Part shown: piece after piece, positions 17,679 through 26,248 of the stretch
How the letters are laid out: the number at the start of each line of letters is the position of its first letter
Numbering within the stretch: position 1 is the first letter of the stretch
Assembly: GCF_900104895.1 (NCBI RefSeq)
Contig: NZ_LT629742.1
Coordinates: 2,356,001 to 2,420,000 of the forward strand
Source: Microterricola viridarii
Lineage (GTDB): Bacteria; Actinomycetota; Actinomycetes; Actinomycetales; Microbacteriaceae
DNA length: 64,000 nt
Direction of reading: 5' to 3'
The notes under the pieces: generated by a model
What the model was told of the DNA's origin: nothing
Database searches by the model: none
The model's input: the letters and a program-made list of their open reading frames with translations, nothing else
Position numbers and translations under genes: made by a program

Positions 17679-17881
17679 GTAGGGCGGACGGGACTTGAAC
17701 CCGTGACCGGCGGACCCCGGCCGGCACTCCCCCGCGAGCCATCTTGCCTCGAGCAACCTCGAGCATTCTCGGCCTGACTAGGGATTTCTTGCGTGGTGTA
17801 CTCCATTGTATCGACCCACCTCGACCCATCTCGGGCCGTCTGGAGTGAATAAACGTTGAATAAACGTGCGCGCCTCAAGTC
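17679..17881. repeat. Island boundary repeat with tRNA 3'-end-like sequence (copy A)
   Basis: Read on the minus strand, this block ends in a T-arm and acceptor-like sequence: a five-base stem ACGGG/CCCGT closing the loop TTCAAGT, followed by CCGCCCTAC. The other end carries the tandem motif GAATAAACGTTGAATAAACG. Copies with the same order of parts lie at 22213-22416 and 31118-31317. No anticodon arm or complete cloverleaf is present, so this is not an intact tRNA gene. It resembles an attachment site of elements that integrate in tRNA 3' ends. Confidence 0.7.
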
Positions 17882-17976
17882 ACTACGCATTTGGGGAAGC
17901 CCGCGTCTCTCGGCAACGACGACAACACTTCCATTCGTGACGAAGGCCGGGCCGGTGAGTCCGTATCGTTGAGTGT

Positions 17977-18606
17977 GTGGATACGAAGATCCGGCGATTG
18001 TCCGAACGGCACTTCGATGGGGTGCGCATGCTCTTCAACGGATCAGTCGAAGACGGGGCACTCGACGAGATGCTGCGCGCCGACCTCAAAGCAGGTGCAG
18101 GCGGGCAAGCCGTCGCACTGGTCGCCGAGACTGCGAGCGGTCAGGTCGTCGGGTTCGTGAACACGTCCCCCCACGACGACTTCGACGGCGACGACGGCCA
18201 TCTGGACGTCGACACACTCGAAATTGGTTTCCTCCTCACTACGCCGCATCAGCCTGATACCCGACCCCAGCTGCTCGGCAAGCTGATCCCCGCCATTACA
18301 GTTCGAGAGTTCGAACGCGTCTACCGGCGGGTACAGTCACCGGAGCAGAGGGTTTTCGAGACGCCGGAATGGTGGATGCTCCCGCTGAACTATGGCATCG
18401 CCTGGAAAGACGTCGACGACGCATCCTCCGTGTTCATACAACTGCCAGACGTCGGCGAACAGATCGCGGTGCACGAGACAGGCGCAGGCGACAACTCCTG
18501 GGCGTTCCCCATCCCCGACGACCTGGACGAGCTCAGCAGCATCATCGTTGAAGGTCGCGAGTACGCGCGTCATAGAGGCCAGAACGACGACTTGCCCCGA
18601 GCATGA
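17977..18606 (+). CDS. Hypothetical protein, weak GNAT-like N-terminal pattern
   Basis: A 209-residue protein with a GTG start; TATCGT lies seven bases upstream, so a leaderless transcript is possible. The first 90 residues have an acetyltransferase-like rhythm (IRRLSERHFDGVRMLFN, VALVAETASGQVVGFVNT, LEIGFLLTTP), but the acetyl-CoA loop is not clear. The C-terminal half is acidic and contains ETPEWWMLPLNYGIAW. It has no transmembrane segment or signal peptide. It is alone on the plus strand right after boundary repeat A. I do not recognise a firm family. Confidence 0.6.
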   Translation: MDTKIRRLSERHFDGVRMLFNGSVEDGALDEMLRADLKAGAGGQAVALVAETASGQVVGFVNTSPHDDFDGDDGHLDVDTLEIGFLLTTPHQPDTRPQLLGKLIPAITVREFERVYRRVQSPEQRVFETPEWWMLPLNYGIAWKDVDDASSVFIQLPDVGEQIAVHETGAGDNSWAFPIPDDLDELSSIIVEGREYARHRGQNDDLPRA

Positions 18607-19119
18607 GACGCGAAAGCGCAAGCCGTCTCAGCTGCGACATCAGCATCCTGCCAACCGTGACATCGTGCGCCTGAGCACAATGGCGCGAGAGTCCACAGGC
18701 AGCGCCGTGAATCATGCCTATGGGGCAAAAGCAACGCTGGTCGGCTGAGATTTTCGATTTCCGCGAAACGTGACCATATGACGCTGGCTGTACTCAACCG
18801 CGGTTCATTGTGTCGAAAAGTGAGAGCTGGCGCATGGCTGTTCGGCCTGACCAACGACGTGGCCGAAGAAATGTGGGCGGGACCACGACGGTTGCTCCCC
18901 TCTGGCGAACGGCAAATGTGAGCTGACTGCGACTACACGAGGTAACCACTCGCCCTCAACAGTGCTGAGCGGAACGAACTGCGTGACCCGCGGCTGCAGT
19001 CCACCGACATTGTCGCGAGTCACCAACACCGAACTCATCGACGCAATCGGGAGGGAACTTCATGGGCATAGCCGCGGATCCTTCCACCAGAAAAAATGCG
19101 GAAGCAAACCCGGGACGGT
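18607..19119. other. 513 bases without a convincing gene
   Basis: Only short reading frames without start signals or family patterns are present on either strand. The composition is less GC-biased at third positions than the neighbouring genes. It may be decayed island DNA. Confidence 0.6.
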
Positions 19120-19533
19120 TCACTCCAAGTCCGGTTCGGGAATCTCCGGCGGCGCGGGATAGTCCGAGATCGACGACAGAAACACCCCAGACACAAAGTG
19201 CGGATTGTCCGAGTTGCTCGTGATCTCGACGAGAATCGCATCACCGTCGCACTCGAGGACGGTATACGTGTCTTCCTCGCGGAACTCGAGGCCCTGCTCG
19301 TCCGTACCGGCAGTGTGAACCGTGAAGCTACGGCCCAATGTTGGACAGGGCGGGCGTTGGTGGCGAGAGTTCTCTATGGCCTTCATGATGGCCTTCGCGG
19401 CCTTCTGAGCGCCCACGGTGATCAGCCCGCCCGCAGCGAGCGTGCCGCCGATCAAGAGGGTGCCGGCCTTGGCGGGCCCACCCAGCGTCTTGATGAGCTT
19501 GGTGATGTCCTGGTACGCCCCGAGATTCCCCAT
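19120..19533 (-). CDS. Small hypothetical protein with one glycine-rich hydrophobic segment
   Basis: A 137-residue protein if the ATG at 19533 (MGNLGAYQDITKLIKTLGG) is used; an in-frame start 14 codons upstream is possible. Residues 20-40 (AGTLLIGGTLAAGGLITVGAQ) form a hydrophobic, glycine-rich helix candidate, and the remainder is a soluble acidic domain ending in a proline-rich tail (YPAPPEIPEP). It is divergent from the PD-(D/E)XK-like gene, with 67 bases between their starts. One membrane segment plus a small soluble domain next to a nuclease-like gene would fit an effector, but this is inference. Confidence 0.6.
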   Translation of the reverse strand: MGNLGAYQDITKLIKTLGGPAKAGTLLIGGTLAAGGLITVGAQKAAKAIMKAIENSRHQRPPCPTLGRSFTVHTAGTDEQGLEFREEDTYTVLECDGDAILVEITSNSDNPHFVSGVFLSSISDYPAPPEIPEPDLE

Positions 19534-19600
19534 GGCGGAGAGTCTACTGTTCGGACCGAAGCCCTCGGAGCGCACCGTACTGTCCCACTACGGTAAGAGC

Positions 19601-20629
19601 ATGTCGCTGACTCGTCATCTCAAGAACGCAGACTCTCCTGTCCGGAACTTCATCTACGCGAGCGCACCGGCCCTCGCAGCAGCAGGGATTCGGGGCCCAA
19701 TTGGTACGGCGACGGCGAAGAAGTTCGGTTTCGACAAGCTCACGTCTCTCGTGACTCAGATTCCCATCCCGGCAGAAGTGAAGCGGGCCCAGAGGAAGTC
19801 CCACGCGGTCGTGGCGGGAATGGCGCTGGACTATCGCCTCCGTATGGACTTGCCGGGCTTCGATGTCGGCGAGACCACGGCCTGGAGAGGCCTCGAACGT
19901 CTCCAAGCAAACTCGGATGCCATACATCGGGGTAAGCACATCGCGCAGTTGCTGCAGGACGCGCTCAACTTCGGCTATCTGACGCTCAAGGAGAAGGACC
20001 CACATCCTCTGAGCCTCGCTCGGATCTCCATCCCGCTTGCCTGGTGCGAAGCCATTTACCGCGCCGGGCCTGTGTCAGCGCTCACCAACGACCTGGGTCG
20101 TCGGATCAAGCGTGCGGAGGACGCCGTCGGGCTGATGATGAGTATCGACGAAGAACTAATCTTCGATGTGGCTCAGATGCACAAGCCGCTCGTCCCACTC
20201 CTACAGGAGTGGGACGAAGCGGAAGCGGACGGGCGCGTCTACACTCCGAATCCTACGTTCCTCGGAAGCAACGCGGTGGGCGGCGCCGATGCCGACCTCG
20301 TGATCGACGATCTGCTTGTCGAGGTCAAGACCCGCGAGCAAATCACGAATCCGTGGATCCGGGACACTCTCTTTCAGCTCCTCGGCTACGCGTTGCTCGA
20401 CATCGACGACTTGCACGGTATCCGCCGTGTGGCGATTCTGTTGCCGCGTCAGCCGTACATAGCAATTTGGGATCTGGATGACTTGCTGGGTCGAGATGCC
20501 GACGATGCATTGCCAGAGCTGCGCGAGGAGTTCGCTGCTCTGCTCATGGGCATGATGAGCAATCAGCCCCGCGAGGGTGGAGCAGACGACGAGTTCGACG
20601 ATGACGAGCTCGTCGCCGAGCTTGATTGA
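19601..20629 (+). CDS. PD-(D/E)XK nuclease-like protein
   Basis: A 342-residue protein. The start at 19601 (MSLTRHLKNADSPVRNF) was chosen because TACGGT at 19589-19594 lies exactly six bases upstream, fitting a leaderless promoter. Residues 230-244 read DADLVIDDLLVEVKT, a match to the nuclease core with D232, E241 and K243, and the helix after it has RDTLFQLLGYALLD with Q259, a common accessory residue of this superfamily. The N-terminal 200 residues are mostly helical and unrecognised. The acidic tail (DDEFDDDELVAELD) is low-complexity. It is followed after 20 bases by an unknown gene, probably in one operon. A role in defence is an inference. Confidence 0.75.
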   Translation: MSLTRHLKNADSPVRNFIYASAPALAAAGIRGPIGTATAKKFGFDKLTSLVTQIPIPAEVKRAQRKSHAVVAGMALDYRLRMDLPGFDVGETTAWRGLERLQANSDAIHRGKHIAQLLQDALNFGYLTLKEKDPHPLSLARISIPLAWCEAIYRAGPVSALTNDLGRRIKRAEDAVGLMMSIDEELIFDVAQMHKPLVPLLQEWDEAEADGRVYTPNPTFLGSNAVGGADADLVIDDLLVEVKTREQITNPWIRDTLFQLLGYALLDIDDLHGIRRVAILLPRQPYIAIWDLDDLLGRDADDALPELREEFAALLMGMMSNQPREGGADDEFDDDELVAELD

Positions 20630-20649
20630 CTGGGCCGGCATAACCCGCA

Positions 20650-21351
20650 ATGATCGGTGACTCCGTTCCCTGGAGAGAAGAGCTCCTAAAATCTGCAGCG
20701 CGACTAAGGCGCTGGAACACACAGCGGCGCTGGACCAGCCGCACATATTTCCTCGCCGAGCGCGACATCATGATGGGCGCGTACTCGATCCGGCGTCTCA
20801 TCGACTCCGAGAAGTCGTCGTCGCTCCTGCCGACCAGGCGGATTCGAACCTACAGATATGCGCTGATCGCTCGGGTCCCGATGCTCCTAGATCGTTTCGA
20901 ACCTGAACGGTTCTACGACCTAAGGAAGCCCGCGCGTACCGAGCTTGAGGTTGGTCGGCTGTGCAACCAAATCATCCACAGTTTCGTGTTCCAGATCTAC
21001 CTCGAGCATGACTCCACGACGAGCGTCGTATTCAACTCCGATCGCGACCGCGGCAAACACTTGCACGGGATCTCGTTCGAAGATCTCGCAGCCCTTTTCG
21101 ACTATGTCGGGAGAGAGGACATCGTCGACTACTCAGGCACGATGATCGACGGAATACAAGAGGTCGTGAATCGCTCCAACCACGATGCCGTGGAGAGCGG
21201 TCGAGCGACGTACTCGGATGACGATCGCGTGCTCATCGAGTGGAAGCAGGAGGAGATCCCTGCCTTCGATCAGCAGATTCTCGACATGGTCAACAGCCGC
21301 ATGGCGGAGCTGCGCGATAACGTGCAGCGGGAAAATGATCACAGAGCATGA
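20650..21351 (+). CDS. Hypothetical protein downstream of the PD-(D/E)XK gene
   Basis: A 233-residue protein with no signal peptide or membrane segment. The N-terminal half is basic and tryptophan-rich (WNTQRRWTSRTYFLAERDIMMGAYSIRRLID), and the middle contains EVGRLCNQIIHSFVFQIYLE, which is helical. The chain ends in acidic and polar helices. No catalytic motif is recognised. It begins 20 bases after the nuclease-like gene and ends before a long non-coding stretch and boundary repeat B, so the two plus-strand genes probably work together. Confidence 0.65.
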   Translation: MIGDSVPWREELLKSAARLRRWNTQRRWTSRTYFLAERDIMMGAYSIRRLIDSEKSSSLLPTRRIRTYRYALIARVPMLLDRFEPERFYDLRKPARTELEVGRLCNQIIHSFVFQIYLEHDSTTSVVFNSDRDRGKHLHGISFEDLAALFDYVGREDIVDYSGTMIDGIQEVVNRSNHDAVESGRATYSDDDRVLIEWKQEEIPAFDQQILDMVNSRMAELRDNVQRENDHRA

Positions 21352-21724
21352 ACATGGCGACAACGCCTACGTACGAGATGAAGCGAGGGCGTCTGTACTC
21401 CCACCAAGCCTGACGGCGGCCGCGCCGAAAAGCACGGCTTCCCTTGACGGAGGGACAGGAATGCGGACCGTGACCCTTTCAAAGACTATAGACAACCAAG
21501 TTCCTTGGATGGAGTCCCTACTGTTGCTTGTTGCTTGACCACTCGATCCGAACTGACTCGGCCGCATGCACCTCTGCGCGGGCTCGCCGGCCGTGGCCGA
21601 TCGACTAGATCGTCGCGGTGGGGCCATGTCCTCGCAATGTCAATCAAGGTGCGCCAAAGGCAAGACTGGCCCGCGACTTGTGGTGCTCGCGACAGACTCT
21701 TCGTGCTGCACTCCGCGGTACAGG
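21352..21724. other. About 370 bases without a gene
   Basis: No reading frame with a believable start and codon pattern was found. The stretch leads into the long repeat at 21725. Confidence 0.6.
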
Positions 21725-22416
21725 CCCCATATGAGTTGGATGCCGTGACACCACGACTGACGTTATACACGACTGACGTTATAAGTGAGGTGCCGCGTAA
21801 TGCGAACGGAGCGCAACGCGCGCCGCTGCCGCCAGACGCTCCACGACGACCAGTCGAGACAGGCCGAGCCGCGATGAACGCCTCCCGAGGTGATTTGAAC
21901 CCGAGACCAGGTTGCACCGAATAAGTGTTGAATAGACGCGCGCGGGAATCCGCCGATACCCATGCCACCGACGGACTCGGATCCCCGGAACGGCGCGGAT
22001 CTTGCCCGGCCCCGCCACGGCCAGGCCGCCGAAAACGTGGGGAATAAACGTTGAACGACCTGTCAACACAATCGACATGAGGCTCGGTAGACCCAGCTCA
22101 AAGATATATTCGCGTCGACAAAATGAGACTTGACTCCGTGTCGAATAACGAGTGAATGGCCACTTCACATACAAACGCATGGATTTAAATAGTACTTGAT
22201 CAGGGATTTTACAGTAGGGCGGACGGGACTTGAACCCGTGACCGGCGGGCTCCATCCGCGCCTCCCCCGCGAGTCGATTTACGTCGACTCACCTCGAGTA
22301 ATCTCGATCTGACTAGGGATTCCTTGCGTGATGTTCCCTCATTATATCGAGATATCTCGACTCCCCTCGGGCCATCTGGAGTGAATAGACGTTGAATAGA
22401 CGTGCACGCATCAAGT
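21725..22416. repeat. Long imperfect direct repeat, island boundary (copy B)
   Basis: This 692-base block matches 30626-31317 in the same orientation over its whole length, with scattered differences but equal total length. Its right third (22213-22416) is the same tRNA-3'-end-like and arm-motif unit as copy A at 17679-17881. Inside it, GAATAAGTGTTGAATAGACG (from 21920) and GGGAATAAACGTTGAACG (from 22040) are further arm-like motifs, and two degraded T-arm-like sequences lie near 21893 and 22126. No coding capacity is apparent. An attachment site with clustered integrase-binding motifs is the best explanation. Confidence 0.75.
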
Positions 22417-22739
22417 CTCCTCGACGGCACTACACCACACCGACGGGCGGGACCTCGCACCGAGGATCTCCTCGTTTCGCAGGAGAGTCAATATGATCCG
22501 TGCGCTGGTTCGCTATCGCACACTCGATCGCTCGCTGCAGCCGCTCCAGCGCCGTCGCTCGCGCAGCTTGATCTAGTTAGCGGTGCGACCAACCAACTCT
22601 CGTGAACGACTGCCTGCCAGCCTCCGACCGCAACGCCGAAGCTTAGGAGGCCTGGAAGCGGCCGCAGTTGCAAACCGCAGATGCCTTGGGGCACAAGCAC
22701 CGTCTGGACTTCCGAATACATTCCGAATACCATGTACTT
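22417..22739. other. About 320 bases without a gene, upstream of the toxin-antitoxin pair
   Basis: No believable gene was found. The segment probably contains the promoter of the antitoxin gene, but no clear -35/-10 pair could be chosen. Confidence 0.5.
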
Positions 22740-23198
22740 ATGACCCTGCTCAATGAACTCCGGACCACGACGAGACGCTCATCCGACCTGAGCAAGCACT
22801 CGGCCGACGTGTTCGCCGAGGCTGAGGACCACACCGTCCAGATCACTCGCCGCGACGGTGAGACTCTCGTGCTGATGTCTCAGCGAGAGGCGGACGCTCG
22901 CGACACACTGCTGCAATTTGCAGCAGACCTCATCACGGTCACACTCGATGACGAGGGCACTCTCGCATCACGGATGGCGGACCGATTCCAATGGATGCTT
23001 GCATTGTCACCGGAGGATCAGACGAAGTGCGCGCAAGATCTCGTCAATGCCGCTCGAGCGTCGTTCGCAACGGGGCAGCCGCACCTCGCCATCGCCGAGC
23101 TCACCTCCTGGCGCGAGACCGCAACGGCGATCGCGGCTGGACTCTCAAGCCTTCCGATCGAGTGGCTCGACGACGCTGAGCCAGTCGAGCGTCCCTGA
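22740..23198 (+). CDS. Type II antitoxin, Phd/YefM-like
   Basis: A 152-residue protein if the ATG at 22740 is used. Its first 70 residues match the Phd-type antitoxin pattern: MTLLNELRTTTRRSSDLSKHSADVFAEA, then the strand ITRRDGETLVLMSQREAD. The C-terminal part is longer than in minimal antitoxins and ends in WRETATAIAAGLSSLPIEWLDD. Antitoxins of this kind bind their own promoter and neutralise the partner toxin. The toxin gene follows after only 2 bases, the normal antitoxin-first order. Confidence 0.8.
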   Translation: MTLLNELRTTTRRSSDLSKHSADVFAEAEDHTVQITRRDGETLVLMSQREADARDTLLQFAADLITVTLDDEGTLASRMADRFQWMLALSPEDQTKCAQDLVNAARASFATGQPHLAIAELTSWRETATAIAAGLSSLPIEWLDDAEPVERP

Positions 23199-23200
23199 CT

Positions 23201-23542
23201 GTGGCAAAAGACGAATTGGTCGCCAGGCCCATCAAGAAGACCGAGTACACGATTCGATTCGCGTCGACTGGCGCGCAAAAAGGGTGGCGCGACTTGGTCG
23301 CAATGATCCGAAACCCCATGACCGACGTATGGGACTTCCTCACGAAGACGCCCACAGCGAGGACACCGACGAATTACCCGCTCCGCGGGAATCTTGAGTT
23401 CATCCAGCGTGGGGGCAAGAGTCACGCGCGCTGGCAGCACAAGCCCACCGCTAAAGGTGACGCTCGAATCTGGTTCTACGTAGACGGACAGGACGTGTTC
23501 CTCGAACAGGTCCACACTCATCATCCGAACGCGACAAAGTGA
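23201..23542 (+). CDS. Type II toxin, RelE/ParE-like
   Basis: A 113-residue basic protein with a GTG start 2 bases after the antitoxin stop. The pattern YTIRFASTGAQKGWRDLV in the N-terminal third, WDFLTKTPTARTPTNYPLRG in the middle and ARIWFYVDGQDVFLEQVHTHHPNATK at the end is that of the actinobacterial RelE/ParE superfamily branch, including the final HxxHPxxT. These toxins cleave ribosome-bound mRNA or poison gyrase; which applies here cannot be told. With the antitoxin it forms an addiction module that may stabilise the island. Confidence 0.8.
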   Translation: MAKDELVARPIKKTEYTIRFASTGAQKGWRDLVAMIRNPMTDVWDFLTKTPTARTPTNYPLRGNLEFIQRGGKSHARWQHKPTAKGDARIWFYVDGQDVFLEQVHTHHPNATK

Positions 23543-24274
23543 GCGCAGGCGAGAGCAACTAGCGAAGGCTGGCCAAGCACTAGTCAACGGACGTAACAGC
23601 TCTTCTCTGGGCTCTGAACGAATGACCCGAGTACAGCGGAGAACTTGATCTCCATGGCGATCCCCGATCAAATGCTTGGCCGCGATGGTGGCGATTCCCG
23701 CCATCCTGTTGGCTGGTCGTCGACCAACGTATGGCGATCATTGGTCATCCGGCTCCGAACTGCGGCGCGCTGCGCTCCAACCTACGGGCGTCGCCACGGC
23801 TACCGGCTGCCGGCTACCGTCAACTTGGTCGTGTCCTGCATCTCCAGCACCGAACGGCCGAATTGCCTCAGAGCAACCACATTGAGACCATCTCTCCCCC
23901 GAGGCCGTTGTCGATGTCGATGTCATTCTCTGGTCGAGCGCCCTTTGCTACTGAGCGCTCATCGAAGTCGAGCGACGAGGAACTATGCACCTCACCCGAC
24001 TGGCCGGCACACTCGAGATGCTCAATGTAGACGCTCCCGCGAAGAACTACTCATTCCGAGAGGAAACGTTTGACAAGTCGATGAACTGCTCCTCGCTGCA
24101 CCACCATCACCACACACGACTGGTTCGAAGTAGGGATTGAACGGGCGCTCGCTCAGCTCAAAGGTTCTCGCGGATCCTTAGCGTGCGTCTAACACAGCCC
24201 CGACGAAATGGTCGTGGCACCATTGAGCTGCCCTCGGCTTCGCTGGGGAGAATTCAATTGCAATCGGGGGAACT
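23543..24274. other. About 730 bases without a convincing gene
   Basis: Only short overlapping reading frames with no family pattern are present. The last 40 bases hold the ribosome-binding site of gajA (GGGGGA, 4-5 bases before the start). Part of the stretch may be the remains of a lost gene, but none could be named. Confidence 0.55.
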
Positions 24275-26248
24275 ATGTGGCTATCGCAACTCGACCTTTC
24301 TAACTATCGGGCCTGCGCGGATACGTCCTTGCATCTCGACCCCAACCTGACCGTTCTCGTTGGGGAGAACGCATCTGGCAAAAGCGCCTTGGTAGACGGA
24401 ATTCGACTGGCCACTTATCCCGCATCCGGGCGATCCACACTGTGGTTCGACCGAGAACGCGACGTTCATCGAGCAGCACCCGAAGGCACAGCAGTATCCG
24501 CGAAGCTGACCTTTTCTGGGCTTTCCGAGGTTGAGCAGGCGATCTATATGGCACACCTAGTGGACGGTGACGACAAGCTTGTTTTTGGGACCGCGTGGGC
24601 AACAGCAACAGACGTTCCACGACGGAACATCCAATCAATCTCCATCGGAAGTGCCAGCGTTGACGATCCGGAGCCTTCGGCCCGACGGCGCATAGCCCAC
24701 GTGTACTTACCGCCACTACGCGATGCGGTCAAAGATCTCGACGGCGGCGACGGCGTTCAGCTCTTCGAAGTGCTCAAGGTGCTCCTCGACAAGGATCAAG
24801 ACGGCGAGGAAAAGTTCGTGGACTTTGCGAACAATGCGTTGTCGACTATCGCGGACCAAGCATTGCCGAAGATGGCATCGGCGAATATTCAAGCCCAGAT
24901 GGGCGATGCAACTCCGCCGTCCCGTGCACACACCGTGGGAATAGCATCCCGGGAGCAAGAATTACGTCGGTTGTCCCGACTGCTTCGTGTGCAGCTGGCC
25001 GAAGACGGCCTCCAGCTGGGTGAGGTCGGACAAATCGGACTCGGCTATGCGAACTTGCTGTACATCTCGATGATCGTCCTCCAACTCTCGCGAGCATCGG
25101 AGTATGACTTGACGTTGCTGCTGGTCGAAGAGCCCGAGGCACATCTGCACCCGCAACTGCAGACCGTCCTGCTGGATTACCTTATGAACCGGGCCCGTGA
25201 AAGTGGCACGTCCGACGCGAAACTGCGGCCCGCAGGAAAGATTCAAGTGATAGTCACGACGCACTCGCCTGTCTTGGCCAGTGCGGTCAGCATCAGCAAC
25301 GTCGGCGTGGTGACCCGTCACGCCACTGATGCAACGACTTCACCATTGCAGGACCAGCAGGAAGTTCAAGGCGATGAGCAGCACCCGGAGGACCATACAG
25401 AAGAGCAAGCAACGTCCGGCGAGGAATCCATTCGTGCAACTGGCCTGTGGACGACACGGGTGACATCGATTGGACGACTTGGACTCACCAAGCCTGAAAT
25501 TCGAAAGATTGACCGCTATCTGCACACCACGCGTGCGGCACTGCTCTTTGCGCGCCACGTCATTCTGGTCGAAGGCATTGCCGAGAGTGTCCTTATGCCC
25601 GTCTTCGCGGGCATCATCTACTCACAGACACCTCCAGTTGAATCGGAGACGCCGGCAGAACGAGAAGCGCGCGAGGAGCGCAATGAGCACAACCGCACGT
25701 CGCTGCGACAGTTCAAATCGGCGTCGATTGTCGCAGTCGACGGTGTCGATTTCCTGCCCTACCTGAAGCTCCTCTTGGGAGGTAACACGCATCGGCTGGA
25801 TCGTCTTGCAGTCATCACCGATGCCGATGGCGAGGCTGGACAGCTACGCCGGGCCACTTATCGGAACGCCTTCTCTAAGTCAGTTCACCTCAAGCGGTTG
25901 GAAGCGTTTGTCGGCACCAGAACGCTGGAAGCCGACCTCTTCGCCCAGAAGGACAACGAGACCATCCTCCGCACCGCGTTTCTGGAGCTTCACAAGTTGT
26001 CCGCGACCAGCTGGGATGCTTTGGCAGAGGCGGCGAAGGACATGTCTCCTGCAGAACGTGCGGATCTTTTTGGGGACGCGATCAGGACAACCAGGAAAGC
26101 TGAAGACAAGTTGTCTCTCAATATCGGCAAAGGTGACTTTGCTCAAGTCGTGGCGGAGGGCGCACTTCTAGCAAGTGAAGCGGGAACCGTTCCGCTTACG
26201 GTCCCGCCCTACATCGTGGACGCAATCCGGTTTGTGGCTGAGAAGTGA
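24275..26248 (+). CDS. gajA: Gabija protein GajA: OLD-family ATPase/TOPRIM nuclease
   Basis: A 657-residue protein. The N-terminal SMC-like ATPase has LDLSNYRACADTSLHL, Walker A GENASGKS (30-37), Walker B LLLVEEPEAH (281-290) and the switch TTHSP (328-332). The C-terminal TOPRIM nuclease has LVEGIAE (431-437, E433) and the metal-binding TDADG (515-519, D516/D518), followed by TLEADLF. This is the domain order of GajA, a nucleotide-sensing DNA nickase that acts with GajB against phage. It is longer than the well-studied 578-residue protein; an acidic, glutamine-rich insert at about 350-390 lies between the two domains. The stop overlaps the helicase start as GTGA. It stands in a repeat-bounded defence island. 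Confidence 0.92.
   Translation: MWLSQLDLSNYRACADTSLHLDPNLTVLVGENASGKSALVDGIRLATYPASGRSTLWFDRERDVHRAAPEGTAVSAKLTFSGLSEVEQAIYMAHLVDGDDKLVFGTAWATATDVPRRNIQSISIGSASVDDPEPSARRRIAHVYLPPLRDAVKDLDGGDGVQLFEVLKVLLDKDQDGEEKFVDFANNALSTIADQALPKMASANIQAQMGDATPPSRAHTVGIASREQELRRLSRLLRVQLAEDGLQLGEVGQIGLGYANLLYISMIVLQLSRASEYDLTLLLVEEPEAHLHPQLQTVLLDYLMNRARESGTSDAKLRPAGKIQVIVTTHSPVLASAVSISNVGVVTRHATDATTSPLQDQQEVQGDEQHPEDHTEEQATSGEESIRATGLWTTRVTSIGRLGLTKPEIRKIDRYLHTTRAALLFARHVILVEGIAESVLMPVFAGIIYSQTPPVESETPAEREAREERNEHNRTSLRQFKSASIVAVDGVDFLPYLKLLLGGNTHRLDRLAVITDADGEAGQLRRATYRNAFSKSVHLKRLEAFVGTRTLEADLFAQKDNETILRTAFLELHKLSATSWDALAEAAKDMSPAERADLFGDAIRTTRKAEDKLSLNIGKGDFAQVVAEGALLASEAGTVPLTVPPYIVDAIRFVAEK

Noticed and set aside
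17679-17760. A tRNA gene on the minus strand
   Set aside because: A T-arm and acceptor-like end are visible, but there is no anticodon arm, D arm or matching 5' acceptor strand; the same holds for the other copies.
22209-22460. Integrase remnant suggested by short minus-strand frames in the repeats
   Set aside because: The frames are read from the tRNA-like and arm-motif DNA and show none of the tyrosine recombinase residues.
23543-24274. Transposase or extra defence gene before gajA
   Set aside because: No reading frame longer than about 140 codons, no DDE or other transposase motif and no terminal inverted repeats were found.
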